Positions 1 to 13,255 of a DNA stretch of 64,000 nt are shown in pieces. This DNA is from Delphinapterus leucas. Its lineage: Eukaryota; Chordata; Mammalia; Artiodactyla; Monodontidae. The stretch covers positions 84,104,755-84,168,754 of the forward strand of contig NW_022098069.1 of assembly GCF_002288925.2 (NCBI RefSeq). Direction: 5' to 3'. Position 1 is the stretch's first letter, and each line of letters starts with the position of its first letter. The translations under genes and the position numbers were made by a program. The notes beneath the pieces were generated by a model that was not told the origin of the DNA, did no database searches, and saw only the letters and a program-made list of their open reading frames with translations.

Positions 1-405
1 TCTCTCTCCCTAAGAAGGGCAGAAGTCAAAACATTTCCCACCCTACTAAGCACATTGTGAGTTTCCTGCACAAAATAAAATCTCATCTTTAACAAATAGC
101 ACATGCACCTAACAAGCCCCAGCCTCTGATGACTCCCGCCCATCCGCAGGGCGGGATAAGACCCTGGTAATCGTGAAGGTGCGCCCAGCCCCCCGTGGCT
201 TCCAAGAGCTGAGGACAGATGTCAGAGGCAGGCGGACTGGTGATACCAGGGCAGTGAGAGAGAAACAGAAGGAACATTGGCTTGGGATACATTTGAACCA
301 GAGATGTAAAATAGGGACCTGAATGATAGTGGCCACCCAACGGGCTACGGTCGTTTTTAACATAAGTGGGGGAGGGGGGCGGGGGGCTATGGTCTTTTTT
401 AAAAA

Positions 406-407
<2 letters not shown>

Positions 408-443
<36 letters not shown>
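408..443. repeat. (TG)n microsatellite
   Basis: Uninterrupted GT dinucleotides just left of a truncated L1. Confidence 0.95.
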
Positions 444-445
<2 letters not shown>

Positions 446-471
446 GAAGGCTCAAGAATTCATCAGGCCTG

Positions 472-978
472 TTAGCCATAAAAAGAAAGGAAATTGAGTA
501 ATTTGTAGCGAGGTGGATGGTCCTAGAGACTGTCATACAGAGTGAAGTTAAGTCAGAAAGAGGAAAATAAATACCGTATGCTAACACATATGTATGGAAT
601 CTAAAAAAAAAAAAAAAAAGGGTTGAGAAGAACCTAGGGACAGGACGGAAATAAAGACGCAGACGTAGAGAATGGACTTGAGGACACGGGGAGGAGGAAG
701 GGTAAGCTGGGACGAAGTGAGAGAGTGGCATGGACATATATACACTACCAAACGTAAAACAGATAGCTAGTGGGAAGCAGCCGCATAGCACAGGGATATC
801 GGCTCGGTGCTCTGTGACCACCTAGAGGGGCGGGATAGGGAGGGTGGGAGGGAGACGCAAGAGGGAGGAGATATGGGGATATGTGTATATGTATAGCTGA
901 TTCACCTTGTTATCCAGCAGCAACTAACACGACAATGTAAAAGCAATCATACTCCAATAAAGATGTTAAAAAAAAAAA
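472..978 (+). mobile_element. 5'-truncated L1, cetartiodactyl 3' end
   Basis: Contains the L1 3' UTR phrase 'gctgattcaccttgtta...cagcaactaac' and ends in 'ccaataaagatgtt' plus poly(A). An 18-bp target-site duplication with one mismatch (aagaattcat-c/t-aggcctg) lies at 454-471 and 979-996. Confidence 0.9.
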
Positions 979-2844
979 AAGAATTCATTAGGCCTGATTG
1001 AGAAGCATAACAGTGATTAGTAAACAATACGGCCCAAAGCACCTGGCTGTGTTTCAGTTACTCATGGTTTAAACTGTGTTCAAACTCATGTACTTCCCTT
1101 AAGTCTGAGCCACAGCGAACACCTGCAGCAACCCTGCCAGGAGAACATCTAACTTACACATCTGACCAAGCTCTCAATATCAAATTAACACTGAATAAAT
1201 CCTGACCTCTTAGAACCCGCAAGAAGGACATTCTTGATGATTCCAAGTATCACTGAATCACGTAACTTTGCACATGATTATAAGGCAAATTCATAAGTAA
1301 GATGTGAGATAGAGCAATCGTCCGTGTCTGCCTCGTAGGAGGCGGAAGAAGGGCTCATCTAAGGAAGCTGGTGCACCTGTTACACCGGAACTTTCTCTAT
1401 TCTCATTCCACATCCCTGACTTCCTTCTGACATCAAATGTCGGGTATCACAGACTTTTCCATGGCTTTCCATCCACGATTAAAATACCCGGAGCATTGTG
1501 ATGAAGAGATCCCATTCCCACCACCTTCATCTCTTGTTTGGCGGAACGACGTATGCTTACTGTGCTACACAAGGACCAGAGGCAGCGGCAGCGGCAAGAC
1601 TGACCTCCGCCGGGTCTGCAGGCGCTGCAGCAGCCCCATGCCTCACCCCGCGGGCCTGCAGGGCCTCGGAAGACTGCGGCAGCGCCATCCCTCTGACGAG
1701 AGCGCAGAGGTGGAGGGGGAAGGTGCGTGGCCAGGAAAGGACCTTCAATGACTGAGCCATCCAACTCTGAGAGGCAGGGAACGCGCCACCCTGCAAGCTC
1801 CCTTGGATTTTATGGAGGTATGAGCAGGGGGCTGGACTAGTTCTACTGCTGTTTTTTAAACACTGACGTAAACTGTGAACACAGACAAAACAGAAGGAGA
1901 TCTCTTTAATAAACGTATGTCTCTGGTGCACGGCGTCATGCCCGGATAATCGTTTAGAAAATCCAGTTTATGTCGGAAGTTTCACATCTTCGTGTCAACA
2001 AAGTCCCAGGGCCTCTGCAGTGGAGTATACCTCACTCACGTCAATAATATACACAATTAACGAGTAAAGAAGACTTTTGTTTGCTAATGTAATTTTTAAA
2101 AATCACCCAGATTTGAACTACACTAGAGAAGACAACCTTTGCATAGCTCTGCTTCGGAATTTGGGGTGGTGCAAATAAACTTTCATGCTTTCAAAACAAT
2201 CAGCAATCTATCTTTACTAACTACTACAGAAGCAATCCTTCTGCACCCAGTAGGCGATGAAAGAGAGCCCAGCTGGTGAGGGGACGGATAATCACCAGTG
2301 CTCCGTGGGCTCAGCCAGTCTCAAATCCCAGTGCAATGCACGGAAGTAACAGCTAGCGATGGCCAAACAGCTAAATACGCACCACCCCTCGCCATCTGCT
2401 CCCCCGTCATCCCAATTTAAAATTAATAAGACCACTATTAGAGGGCAGGGTCGGAGCCGCATCTGCTGTTCTAAAATCGTGGAAGATGACCAGCCACACA
2501 GTAGCTCCTCATCAGGTCCCAGCTGTACCTCAGACAGAGCCTCAAGCTCTAGATGGGGGGAGTAAAAGAGAAATTGTAACTCTCTGATCTGATTATTTTC
2601 CTTTTTCTAAAGTTGCTGTTCCCCCAACTCCTTCTTTGGTCTTATTTGTTTTGTAAAACTTATGAGAAAATGAAACACATTGTGAAATGTAAAGGAATTG
2701 TGGAAAACCGCCACTCACTCTGGATACAAGTTTTGTGAACATTATTTTAAGCTGCTGGGTTGTTTTTTTTTTTCTCTGCATCCTGGGACACCTGAGAACA
2801 TTTTCTCCCTTGTTATTACATATTCAGAGTCAAGGCGGATGGCT

Positions 2845-2985
2845 TTAGCAGTAAAGAGGGCGTGTGGTGAGCAGTTAAAAGGTTCTGGGAAGACAGGCAT
2901 AGGTCCTGGTCCCAACTCTACCTGGGTGACCTTGGGCAAATCACCTTCTTGTGCCTCAAGCTTGATTTTCATCTGCACTGGGTTG
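2845..2985 (+). repeat. MIR fragment
   Basis: Carries 'ctacctgggtgaccttgggcaa' followed by 'tgcctcaagcttgattttcatctg', the MIR core and 3' arm. A CHRS SINE is inserted at its right end. Confidence 0.7.
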
Positions 2986-3192
2986 TTTTTTTTTTTTTTT
3001 TTCGGTACGCGGGCCTCTCACTGCTGTGGCCTCTCCCGTTGCGGAGCACAGGCTCCAGACGCGCAGGCTCAGCGGCCATGGCTCATGGGCCCAGCTGCTC
3101 CGCGGCATGTGGGATCTTCCCGGACCGGGGCACGAACCCGCGTCCCCTGCATCGGCAGGCAGGCTCTCAACCACTGTGCCACCAGGGAAGCC
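2986..3192 (-). mobile_element. CHRS-type SINE (cetacean, tRNA-derived)
   Basis: Poly(T) at the left, then 'cggtacgcgggcctctcact' and 'ggccatggctcatgggccca', ending 'accagggaagcc'. The target-site duplication 'ctgcactgggtt' is present at 2973 and 3193. Confidence 0.95.
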
Positions 3193-3504
3193 CTGCACTG
3201 GGTTTTATAAGCCTGAGATTCTAGGCTCCAGCAGCTCTTCACATAACACAGACGGCAACATCACAGCCCTACCTGAAAAGCTGGGGCACTGAGCTAATTT
3301 CCCAAAGGTCCCCTCTCCGTGCTTGTACTCCAGCCACACACCTTCCTCCAGGTGAAGTATTTGGGATGAAAAGCCATCCGGCAGCCACCCGCAGAACCCC
3401 AACTGCTGACACTGCTCCCTGTTCCCTTTCAGACAGCTTTGTCCAAAAGCATTTTTCATGACGTGGCAGAAGGAAGAAGAAGAACAGGTTTTTTTCAGCC
3501 CATT

Positions 3505-3635
3505 CATTCAAGTGTTGATCAATCTACTGCCAGGCACCGTGACAAAGCCGTGAACACAACAGACAGTGATCTCGGCCTTCAGAGAGGCGGAGACAGACAA
3601 ACCAAAACATACCTTAGAGAGCGAGAGATGCTCTA
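3505..3635 (-). repeat. L2 3'-end fragment
   Basis: Matches the reverse complement of the L2 tail: 'cattcattcaagtgtt', 'ctgccaggcaccgtga' and 'gtgaacacaacagacagtga'. Confidence 0.55.
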
Positions 3636-4364
3636 GGAAAAAACAGAGCCGGAAAGGGGAGAACGAATGTCTCTACCGCCGGACAAGACACCGAGAGGCT
3701 CACGGTGTGAAATGTAAACAGGGAACAGGGTACCAGAGGGAGGACAGGACAGACCGACTGGAACAAAAGCCTTTGCAAACTGACACTCTCCTCCCCTCCA
3801 TCCTTCCCTCCTCATAATGGAAAAAAAAAAAAAGTGTATGTGTGCTGAGGCGGTGGGCGGGGAACTCATCAAAATTAGGGCAATGTTTTAAAACAGCTTC
3901 AGATTTCAGATGTCTGACAGTCCGACTCACACGTTTCAAGGAAAAATCTCGAAACCATATGGCCGATGGCTGAATGCCTTTTTTTTCTTTTTAAGAGAAA
4001 CTTTTAAATAGGGGCAAACGTGTTTGTTTATCTCACTGCCTCGTGCCCGTGCGCGTGCAACCCGGGCTAACAGACGGTCCGTGTTCCGCTGCCTTTGCCG
4101 GCTTGCGTACACAGGCTTCCACGTCTTTTCTAATTGTTTATAAACAGCACAAACACCCAAGTATGCAGATCAGGGCAAGCTGTCCCTTCGGCAACTGCTG
4201 CTCTGATGACAGCAAACGACAAGTGGCCACATCAGACGGCTGTCAGATGGATTGCGCGAAGCCACCCCTCTTCCCTTGACGCGTGAAAAACAGGAGGCAG
4301 CAGCTCGCCACACACACAGGCAACACTTTGCTCTCCCGATAAATACTGCTTCCTGCGTTTTCTT

Positions 4365-4520
4365 GCTCCATCACCTCAGGCAACTTTCAGGTTTGTCGCG
4401 TGTCCTGTAACCCTCGCCCGCAGTCCTGCAACACAGACATGCTTCCCTTTTACAGGTGAGAGAACAGGGGAGCAGGGAATCCAGAAAGCTGCCCAGATTA
4501 CACAGCTGCAGTCTCCTGAT
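4365..4520 (-). repeat. MIR-like fragment
   Basis: 'ttttacaggtgagagaacag' followed by 'gctgcccagattacacagct' is the reverse complement of the MIR core. Confidence 0.5.
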
Positions 4521-4629
4521 GCCTAAAGTGATGCTTTCTCCACCACACGATTTATACGGCATCGAGTTCAAGTTCTTTCCAACACGGCAACAGCCCATAA
4601 TACGTTTTCCTCTAAAACTTGAAATAATA

Positions 4630-4785
4630 ACAACGTTTACTGTGCACTGACAAGGTGCCAGGCTCTGAGTTTCCTCTCGCTCCAACCCTACTGAATCAGT
4701 CCCACATCATCCCCACGTTATAGGTGAGGAAACCGAGGAGGAAAATACGAGGCAACCACGTATTTTCTCCATGGTCACAGGTAAT
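4630..4785 (-). repeat. MIR fragment
   Basis: 'actgacaaggtgccaggctctgag' and 'ttataggtgaggaaaccgagg' mark an inverted MIR. Confidence 0.65.
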
Positions 4786-5889
4786 TCAGTATTTTTTTTC
4801 AAATTTTCAAAAGTAAATCTTGCTTTAGTTGCAAATGTTATCAAAACTTAAAAGCAGTCGAGACTCAGAGAATTATAAAACAGCACAATAAGCATTCAGA
4901 CTTACACAAGACAGGGAACGCTCTGCCTTCACTGTAACCTCCAATCCCAATCCCACCCTCGGAGGCAGCTGACGGTAACAGAACGCCACGTGTCCCTCCA
5001 GCGCGTCCTCCTCGCACTCAGGAATAACTGCACACACGTGGGATGAATACCACACGCTATCCCTGCTGTATCGCCCAAGGGGCCTGAGGGGGCTTTAGCT
5101 GCAACACTCCCACAACCCACGAGGCACCTCCAGACCACCTCAAATGAGCACGGTAACAGACGGTCCGTGGGGACGGACGCCTGTCCCCCGAAAGGAGGTA
5201 AAAGGCCAGGCCACTTTAGCCAGAAGGGGGCGCCTTGGCAGCTTGTCCAGGCCTGAGTCGTACTTTGCCGCCGACCCTAACATCTTCCAGCAGCCACATG
5301 TGCCTCCGCAGAACCCAGCCGTAACGGGATCTATACTCCCCCTGAAGACATCCTCAGCACAACTGACTTTTCGCTTCTGCCCTCAACCATCTCCTGAGTT
5401 GTTTTCACAATTCTGCGGGATTAGTTCACTTATTCAGGTTCTCCCTTTGTGGGTCTTTTTCATACTTCCTGATAAAGGCGTGGAGCCATCCTGGTGGAGA
5501 TACTGACACCATTACAGCAACAGTGACATGTAGAGGGCCTCCTCCTGTCCAGTCTCTTCCCAAGAGCTGCCACCGCCATCACTGCCGTCCCCGGGATTTC
5601 ACTGGCTCTTTCCCACGGCAGATACTAACCGCGATGCATACTTGCTGCCTTCTTTTTTAAGGATGCGCTGAGTCAGTGGGTGACAGATGCCACGCTTCTC
5701 ATCCTAACCAAAGCCCACTTCTCCAGCACCGGCCGTGGACGTCCAGCTGTGCAGGCATACAGCAGACACAGCAGAGGGAGGGTGCAGGGCCTTCAGCCCA
5801 GAATAAGAGGCAGAAAATATCGGGGCAAAAGGTGGAAAATCCCACTACTCTCGATCCAAAAGATCTGAACAGATGAGTTAGAAAAAAGA

Positions 5890-6405
5890 GCTAACGAACA
5901 CATGACAAACCACTCAACCTCGCTGACACTCAAAAATGCAAGTTAAACTACACCATCAGTTATTTATCAAATGGACAAACAACTGTTTTAAATGATCATA
6001 TTTGGTATCAGTGAGGATGCACGGAGAGCGCTGCCCCTGTGCACCGCTCACAGTGCTGTGGACGGAGACCGCCTTTCTGATGAACAATGTAGCGTGTCTA
6101 TCAGATCGCACACGTGATCACCTCCTGTCACCTTCTCACTCCAAGGACAATCTGTCCCAGGAAAATAATCACAGATGAACACCAAGTTCTACAAACAAGG
6201 ATTTTCATTACCTATAATAGCGCTATGAATTGGAAAATTCCAACTCCTAACATCGCATAAACCTTTAAGACGCAATTTGAGATAATTATAAATCATGTTT
6301 TGAAAGAATATTTAATGATATGATAAAATGCTCATTGGTATTTGTTGAATAAAAGAGATCTCAAAAAGATACAATACCCATTTTATTAAAAACATCTACA
6401 TATTT
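5890..6405 (+). repeat. Old L1M fragment
   Basis: 'ctcaaaaatgcaagttaaactacaccatca', 'cagtgaggatgcacgg' and 'acaaacaaggattttcattacc' follow the order of an L1M ORF2 end and 3' UTR, heavily diverged. Confidence 0.6.
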
Positions 6406-6962
6406 ATTAATGCTTAGAAAAGAAAAGGACCTGTCTCTGTCAACCACCCCCAGGGTTGACGGTCGGCTAGGAGGACTCACAAGAGAGTGTACAGGCACAC
6501 TCAGAGCTGTGATTTGTTACAGCGGGAAGGTACAAAGCGAGTCAGCAAACCGACAAGGCACACGGGGCGAAATTCAGAGGAAACCAGGCACAAGCTTCCA
6601 GAACCCTCTCCCAGTGGAGTCACACAGTGACAACACATGTGAGGTACTGTCCCTCAGGGAAGCTCGTCAGAGACCCAGTGCAGAGCTCAGTGCGGGCTGG
6701 TCCCACAGGCCCCCTCTGCCTGGTGTGTCAAGCTCCAGACTCCCAGACGGAAAGCAGGTGTTGAGGCACGAACCATACTGTCTGTCTGCACAACAGCTAA
6801 GGCCCAGGAAGCGCCCTTACCAGTAGGGAGGTGGGACTGTCCTGAGATCCAAGTGCCCAGAGCCCAGCCAATTACATATGCTTCAAAAATACACACAGGC
6901 TTGACATTTTCCAAAATTTTAAAGTACACATAGCACAGGGAATTAGAGCCATTATCTTCCAA

Positions 6963-7062
6963 TAACTTTTAATGAAGTGTAATCTATAAAAATACTGAAC
7001 CACTATACTGCACACCTGAAACTAATATAATTGTGTTAATCAACAATACTTCAATTTTTTAG
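6963..7062 (+). repeat. L1 3'-end remnant
   Basis: 'gcacacctgaaactaatataattg' and 'caacaatacttcaatttttt' are the terminal part of an old L1 3' UTR. Confidence 0.6.
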
Positions 7063-7064
7063 AA

Positions 7065-7215
7065 AGTACAAAGCACTTTCACACATATTACCTCACTCAC
7101 TCTTCCAAAAACCCTTCGAGGAAGGCACGACAGAAAGGGAAGGTCACTCAGTGACCCCAGGTGACTTATCCAAAGTCAGAGATCCGGGCGGGAGAAAACC
7201 AGGACACCTTACTTC
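7065..7215 (-). repeat. MIR fragment
   Basis: 'agcactttcacacatattacctcact' and 'gtgacttatccaaagtcagag' fit an inverted MIR. Confidence 0.6.
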
Positions 7216-8324
7216 CTACAGCCTGTGTACACACACCCACTGAGCTCCTCAAAGCTGAAAGAGGTGCCAGCTTAGGGGCATGGAACAGCAATGGGGAAGG
7301 GCCAGGGCACAGACACGTGTCTTGTTTCTCAGCTCTGACAGCATCCCTCCCCCTTCGGCTGTGGAGGCGGAAACCAGACCCCATTCCCAGAGCCTAAAGC
7401 AGTGTGTCTGGTTCTTGGCGGGTCGTCATCTTCCGGGTTGAACGAGCAGGAGATCGTCCCATAAAATTACTGTTAGACTTCTCAAAAAGGAAGTGTGATT
7501 TTATAGAAGAAATCTACTGCATTTGGGAGAAAGGTCCAGTAAAGCCACAAAAGGATAACAAAGTCATACAACATCGAATTAAGTTCATGTGTCACGAAGT
7601 GAAACCCCAGAGCCCTCTGGGCACACAGCTGCTTTTCGGAGCTGAAATTAAATCCCAAGCGAGAAGCAGGTCCACTTTTCTAAAAAGATTTCTTTTGCAA
7701 AGTCTTTAGTAAAAATTCCTTTAACTGACTTGCCGTTTTCCAAATTTACTACCTTTGCTGGCCTTACACTCAGGCATAGCGAGCACTGATCACACGCTGA
7801 CTGCGACCCAGACACCAGGTAGCACTGCGGCAGTGACACAGATGAACGTGACCCGGCCATGGCCCTGAGTAGCTCACACTGGGGAGCGGAAGATTCTATA
7901 TCACGATTTTAAGGCAGCTCGCTCACTGCCATCACTGGTTTCCACTTTGGCCCTCACTAGCTTGAATCAAAAAGAAAAGAACCTAGCACACACCAAACCC
8001 CATTCCTGTAACGAGAGTGATGTTCAGGTCAGTCCAAGCCGGGCATGTGGAGGTGGGCACAGGGTGGGGTCCCCCGTCTACAGCTCATTCAGAAGGTTCA
8101 CACAGCCCCACACACAAGGTCAGCCTGCGGCCTTCAGGGATGCCCACGCATCGGGAGGAAGGAGACAGAGGACGGGACATCGAAAGGCTCTGAGCTGAAC
8201 TGAAACCTCCCAGAACCCCTCCCCAGATGTAAGGGACCCACAGAAGACTAACCCGAATGTGTGCCGTTATGGGGTGCAGAGCACTGGCGTGACAGCAAGG
8301 AAGGAACGGGGTCACCAGAGGTCC

Positions 8325-8510
8325 GAGATCTACTCCCAGCTCGGCCGCTAACTCAGCCCACGACCTCGATCAAGGCTCTCAACTTCCGCAAGTCACGGTA
8401 AAGTCACTGGAAAACAGAGGCATGAACGCGGACCTGCCTTTTTCACAGAACTGCTGAGGATAAGATGAGATAATGGATTCAAAAATTCCTAGTGAACTAT
8501 GAAGCAAAAC
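8325..8510 (+). repeat. MIR fragment
   Basis: 'gatctactcccagctcggccgctaactcag', 'ctctcaacttccgcaagtca' and 'ctgctgaggataagatgag' follow MIR order. Confidence 0.6.
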
Positions 8511-9544
8511 ACAAATGTAAGAAACCATGGTTACCATTAATAACAAGCATGTAAAACCGAGCTAAGACGAGAGCCTCCCCTCCCTCACCCCCGCCTTCTC
8601 CCAACCGAAAGCAACGGAACATGCAGCCGGGGTCTAGGGCTCGGGTGCAAACAGCCCGCGCCTGGCACTGCGTCACACCCTCCAAGGTCTCCAAGAGAGA
8701 AGCGAGCTGACACACAAGACCACGTGTTATCTCCTCCGTGGGCTTGAAGTCACCCAAACTTAGAGCAGGGCTGAGCAGAGAAGGCGTCTGCCTCCGCTAG
8801 ACTCAGCGGCTGTGTTTGCACATTCCTGTAGCGAAGGTAAAAGAGTGTTCGAACGTCACATGATGGTATTCAATTTCCTGTGCTGAATCCAGAGACATCA
8901 CGCTGGGTGGAATCCCGAAAACACATTCAGGGCAGAGATTCCGTGAGTTCTGCTTCAATGCGTTCAGCACCCGCTAACGCCCGGACCTCAACGCTGCTTC
9001 CACTAACGCCGAGGAAAGTTAAGACACTGCGGACCCCTCGCAGCTGAGCTCCAAGCAGACAGCTCGCGGATGCTTCTCCCTGAGCTCGCTGACGGCGACC
9101 TTCACCCAAAATTAGGCTGCAGAGTCCCAGGAGCGGAGGTAAACAGTTCCCAAATTGCCCTGTCCTTTCTCCACTCCCGAGGAAGATGGATTGAAAGGAT
9201 CAGTCTCAGAGTCAGAACTCAAAGGTGCTTCGACATCAGATGACCCAGCCCTCCTGGTGCCCAGGTAACGGAAGCAAATAGGCTGGTTTAGTGACAGAGC
9301 CAGAAACAAAAGCTACTCGCCTAGCCTCTGGTCCACAGCTCCTGCAGCAATGCTACCCTGTGTTTTTTTTCCTAGCGAAGGAAAGAAAACGAGACCCAGC
9401 CAAAAGCCATGCAATCCATATTAAAGCCATCAGAGAGTTTATTTAGCACCTACTTAAAGGTAGGTGCTTCCTGTAAAATATACAAGCATGAATATGTAAC
9501 AAGTGACTTCCACCGTGTTTGGACTTGTCACCCGTGTTTATAAA

Positions 9545-9715
9545 GCACAATCCCTACCCTCTGCTCCAAGGGCACACAGTGTGCCCCGTACCATCTTATA
9601 TCACAGCTGTGTGTCCATCCACCTCACCAGACCGCTTGTTCGTGAGGGCAGGGATCAGATATCGTCCTTCTATCCCCAATGCCTGGCCTGTATGACCCTC
9701 AATAAATGACTACTG
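9545..9715 (+). repeat. L2 3' end
   Basis: 'gtgagggcagggatcagata', 'ccccaatgcctggcct' and 'ctcaataaatgactactgaa' are the L2 tail. Confidence 0.75.
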
Positions 9716-9851
9716 AAGTAAGTTAGCTACTAAAACATTTTCAACTTGCATTAACAAAACTGATGTACTAAGTTGGGTGGATGTCGGATTCATACCACAC
9801 AGCTTAAATCTTAACTTGTGGATTTATCCTGTGTTCAGCTGGATTATCATC

Positions 9852-9985
9852 CGCTAAATATTTAGTGAGCACCTACTACGTGCGAGACATTGCTAAGCAC
9901 GGAGGACCTGGCGGTGACAAGAACAACCAGAGTCCTGGTTCAAATAGAACTTCGAGTCTAATGGGGAACGGACAAAAAAAATATC
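9852..9985 (-). repeat. L2 3' end, inverted
   Basis: 'tagtgagcacctactacgtgcgagacattg' and 'ggtgacaagaacaaccagag' match the reverse complement of the L2 tail. Confidence 0.65.
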
Positions 9986-10484
9986 AGCCTGACGAGAGAG
10001 AGCGAAGAAGAAAAAGCACAGGTAGCCATGGGAAGCACATAACTTTGCCCAGATGGCACATAAATGACACCATCTCAGCGCTTCCTACAGCATAAGATCA
10101 TATTCCCTAAGGTTACCAAGGAAGCCGCAATAAAACCATCCCCTCAGTACCAGAACTCACCGCAGACGAGTGTCCAGGAAGAAACCAAAGAAACAAATGG
10201 AGCTCCAGGACTGGTCACCCGTACGGATTAAAATCAGCTTTCAGACGCAAGGTTCCAGTTGTGAAATCCCTTGGCTACACTCGTTTGAAACAAGGTGCTA
10301 AAGAGGCCCGTGTTTAAGTGGTGAATTAACCCTACCAGTTAAAACTAGAGAAATCCTTGGTTCAAGGGCTAAGGATGAATTATCTTTGACAAATTTATTA
10401 CCTTTGAATACGTACACTGAAAAACTAAACTATTAAAAAAACCTAATAAAAAAAGAAAAACTATGATGGGATGACAATCATGAC

Positions 10485-10720
10485 AACTTTACTGAGCACT
10501 TACTATGTGCTAGGTGCAGGCGCTACGCTACGCACTTATATACACGTTTGCACTTAAACCTCTGAACCATCCTGTGAGATGACAGTGACACCTGTTTCCC
10601 CATTTTATAGAGGAAGAAAGTGAGGTTCAGACAAGTTTAACAACTTTCCCCAGATTGCACGGCTGGTCAGCAAGACCGAGGCAGCCTGACTCCACAGCCC
10701 TTGCTTAGAGGTAATATTTA
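10485..10720 (-). repeat. MIR, near full length
   Basis: From 'actgagcacttactatgtgc' through 'ccccattttatagaggaagaaag' to 'ctttccccagattgcacggc' in inverted MIR order. Confidence 0.8.
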
Positions 10721-11054
10721 TCAGCCGCTGGGCACAGAGCTGGACCAGACAGGAGTGCGACAAATACCTACACAGCACTTCAGCCCAGGTCATTCCATGC
10801 CAGTCAAACCAGACTCGTAGTAGCCCTGCATAACTAACTGTCAAATTGTTATTTCGTGAAGAGAAAGTAGAATGCGTAGACATCAGAATAAACTGAGGGA
10901 CTGGTAAACATATCCATGGCAGATGGTAGCAGGATATGGCGTTTATGTAAGTTCCACATCTATTTGCACAATGTTCTTTAATCACCCCAAAGCACCCAAA
11001 ACCCTTCTAAGCTGATGAAAGCAGAAAACACTTGTGTCACCTAGGACTCCCACT

Positions 11055-11175
11055 CACCTTGGACAGGGGTTCTCAACCCTCACTGTCTACCACAGTCACC
11101 TGGGGCTCTTTTAAAACTTACAGATGCCCAGGCTCCATTCTGTTTCAACAGGTGTGCAGTGAGCGTGCACCCTCC
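11055..11175 (+). repeat. hAT-Charlie-type DNA transposon fragment (MER20/MER5-like)
   Basis: 'caggggttctcaaccctcac' with 'cacagtcacctggggctctt' and 'gatgcccaggctccattctg' resembles the terminal half of these non-autonomous elements. A L2-like tail follows at 11220-11300. Confidence 0.5.
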
Positions 11176-11629
11176 ACTTCAGGAGAGGCGGTGCAATCCA
11201 CCGCCCTGACGCTCGCACACTTCCGCCCAGTTCACCAACACTTATTGAGACTCAGCACTAGGGACCCAGGTCAAGTAAGACAAGTCAGGCTCAACCCCCT
11301 AAAAAAGTGTTTACAGTTCTTTCTGCTTTTAGGATAAAGAAACCAGTGCCAGAGATTTATTCCAGTCCAAACCAAATAAACTCCCAGGTGGAAAAATACT
11401 CTTGTATAAGTTTACATACAAAACAACTTCCTTTATCTTCCCCGTCAGTAGCCAGGGATTAACTCTGAGCCATGAGAACACAGCATGAAAGAAAAATTCA
11501 GGTCTGGGCCACCTGCCATTCTTAAAGTGCACCCTCCCCGCTAAAAGAGCACAGTACAAGTTCGATTTACCGTCTTGTCAAGGATGGAAACAGAAAAGCA
11601 GCACAATACAGAAAACAGAGCTGTTGGGA

Positions 11630-11755
11630 ATCAAGGCGCTGGGGACTCTAGTCCTGGCCCCGGGGCCAATTTGCAATGTCACCTTAGGTAAGTCCATCCT
11701 CCTCTCTGGTCTCAGGGTGGCCAACAGTTAAATGAGAGGGTCAAGTGTAAAAGAA
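11630..11755 (+). repeat. MIR fragment
   Basis: 'tcctggccccggggccaatttgcaatgtcacc' and 'cctctctggtctcagg' follow the MIR core. Confidence 0.55.
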
Positions 11756-11959
11756 GACAGGTGTGACTTCAAACTCCAGAGTCTAACAAACAGTGATAAA
11801 AAGGAGCTTCTGCCATTGACCAGAAAAATGACTCAAGGAAGGACCTTTTCCCATTCTTAAAAAGTCCAAAGGGAAAGCAGAGAACTAAGCACCCATCCTA
11901 CTTAGTAGCCTGGGACAGCGGGACACACACGCTCTGGTTCTCACCCCAACGGCTGAGGG

Positions 11960-12180
11960 ATTATCATTCATTTGCACATTCATTCATGCATTCATTCATT
12001 CATTCCTCAAATATCTGAAGTACCTTCTATGTGCCAAATGCTCCCCACTGCCCCTAATTCAAGCTCACTTCCTGCAAGCCCCCTAAACTTCCACATACAT
12101 TACTGCATTATCGCACCTAATTGTCAGAGAAGCCCTTTGCTGTTACCGATGAAAACTACTGCAGCCTAAAGTGGTTAAGA
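11960..12180 (-). repeat. L2/MIR-type fragment with (CATT)n start
   Basis: 'cattcattcattcctcaaatatctgaagtaccttctatgtgcc' is an inverted L2/MIR 3' end; the remainder is diverged. Confidence 0.55.
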
Positions 12181-12814
12181 AAAGTACTTGAGAGATCCCA
12201 CTTAGGCGTCTCTTTTCAGTAACCACAGCCAGGTCAGAGCAGCAGAGCATGGACGGTCTTCCCTCCCTTCCCCAGCCCCTTGGCTGACCCAGCATTCCCC
12301 AGAAAGCTATCAAGTCCTGGCAGCTCTGCCACGGGCTGTTTTGAGGCCGCAGAAGCCATAAATGTACGGGGCTATTACAGTCCATCTGCCTCTAACGGAC
12401 CTTTTACTTTCCATGCTGGTCACTTCTGTGCGCAGACGGGTTCAGAAAGCCTTTGGCAAGTTACCATGAAGCGACTTCCCCTCCCCGTTCTCCCCGCTCC
12501 GCCCCATCACCGTGGGGTGCCGGCTAACTGGCTAGTGGGCGGTGAGCTCTCTTCTCCACAACCCACTGCTCATTCCCGTCGTCCCTAAAGCACTGAGCTG
12601 ATGCCACCAAATATAGGCAGGAAAGAGCCTCCTCTTTTCTAGGCTGAGGGCGGGGGAGGGGCATCCTCTTGGGCATCTCTGACGCTGCAACAAGAGAGAG
12701 TCTGAGCTGAGCTGGGCCTCCCCTGTCATAGGAGGCACCCACGGGTGTCATGAGGCAGACCTACGACCGTGCTTTAAAGCGTTTCATACAATTATTCCAG
12801 GAATGCTGTTGACA

Positions 12815-13000
12815 CCGCTCCGCCCCTCACATGCACGGAACGCTTTACAGGCTGCAAAGGATTTCCGCCCTGCATCTCCTCTGCTCCTCCCAGCAGCCCT
12901 GTGTGATTGCAGAGTAGGTTTCATCACAGCCCTATTCTAAGGGAATGAAACCAAAACTCACAGAAATCAAGTAACTTTTCCAGCGAAAGAGGACAAGAAC
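12815..13000 (-). repeat. MIR fragment
   Basis: 'ggaacgctttacaggctgc', 'cctcccagcagccctgtgtg' and 'aatcaagtaacttttccagc' in inverted MIR order. Confidence 0.6.
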
Positions 13001-13016
13001 CAGAACAAGAGGCCTC

Positions 13017-13255
13017 TTTTTTTTTTTTAAGTTTTTATTTTATATTGGAGTAGAGTTGATTTACAATGTTGTGTTAGTTTCAGGTGTACAGCAAAGTGAT
13101 TCAGTTACATTGACACATATACATGTATCTACTCTTTTTCAAATTCTTTTCCCAATTAGGTTGTTACAGAATATTGCGCAGAGTTCCCTGTGCCATATAG
13201 CAGGTCCGCGTTGGTTATCCATTTTCAATACGGCGGCAAGTATGTGTCAATTCTA
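13017..13255 (-). mobile_element. L1 3' end, 5'-truncated
   Basis: Begins with poly(T), then 'tattggagtagagttgattt', 'tttcaggtgtacagcaaagt' and 'gcagagttccctgtgcc', the cetartiodactyl L1 3' UTR in reverse. Confidence 0.85.
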
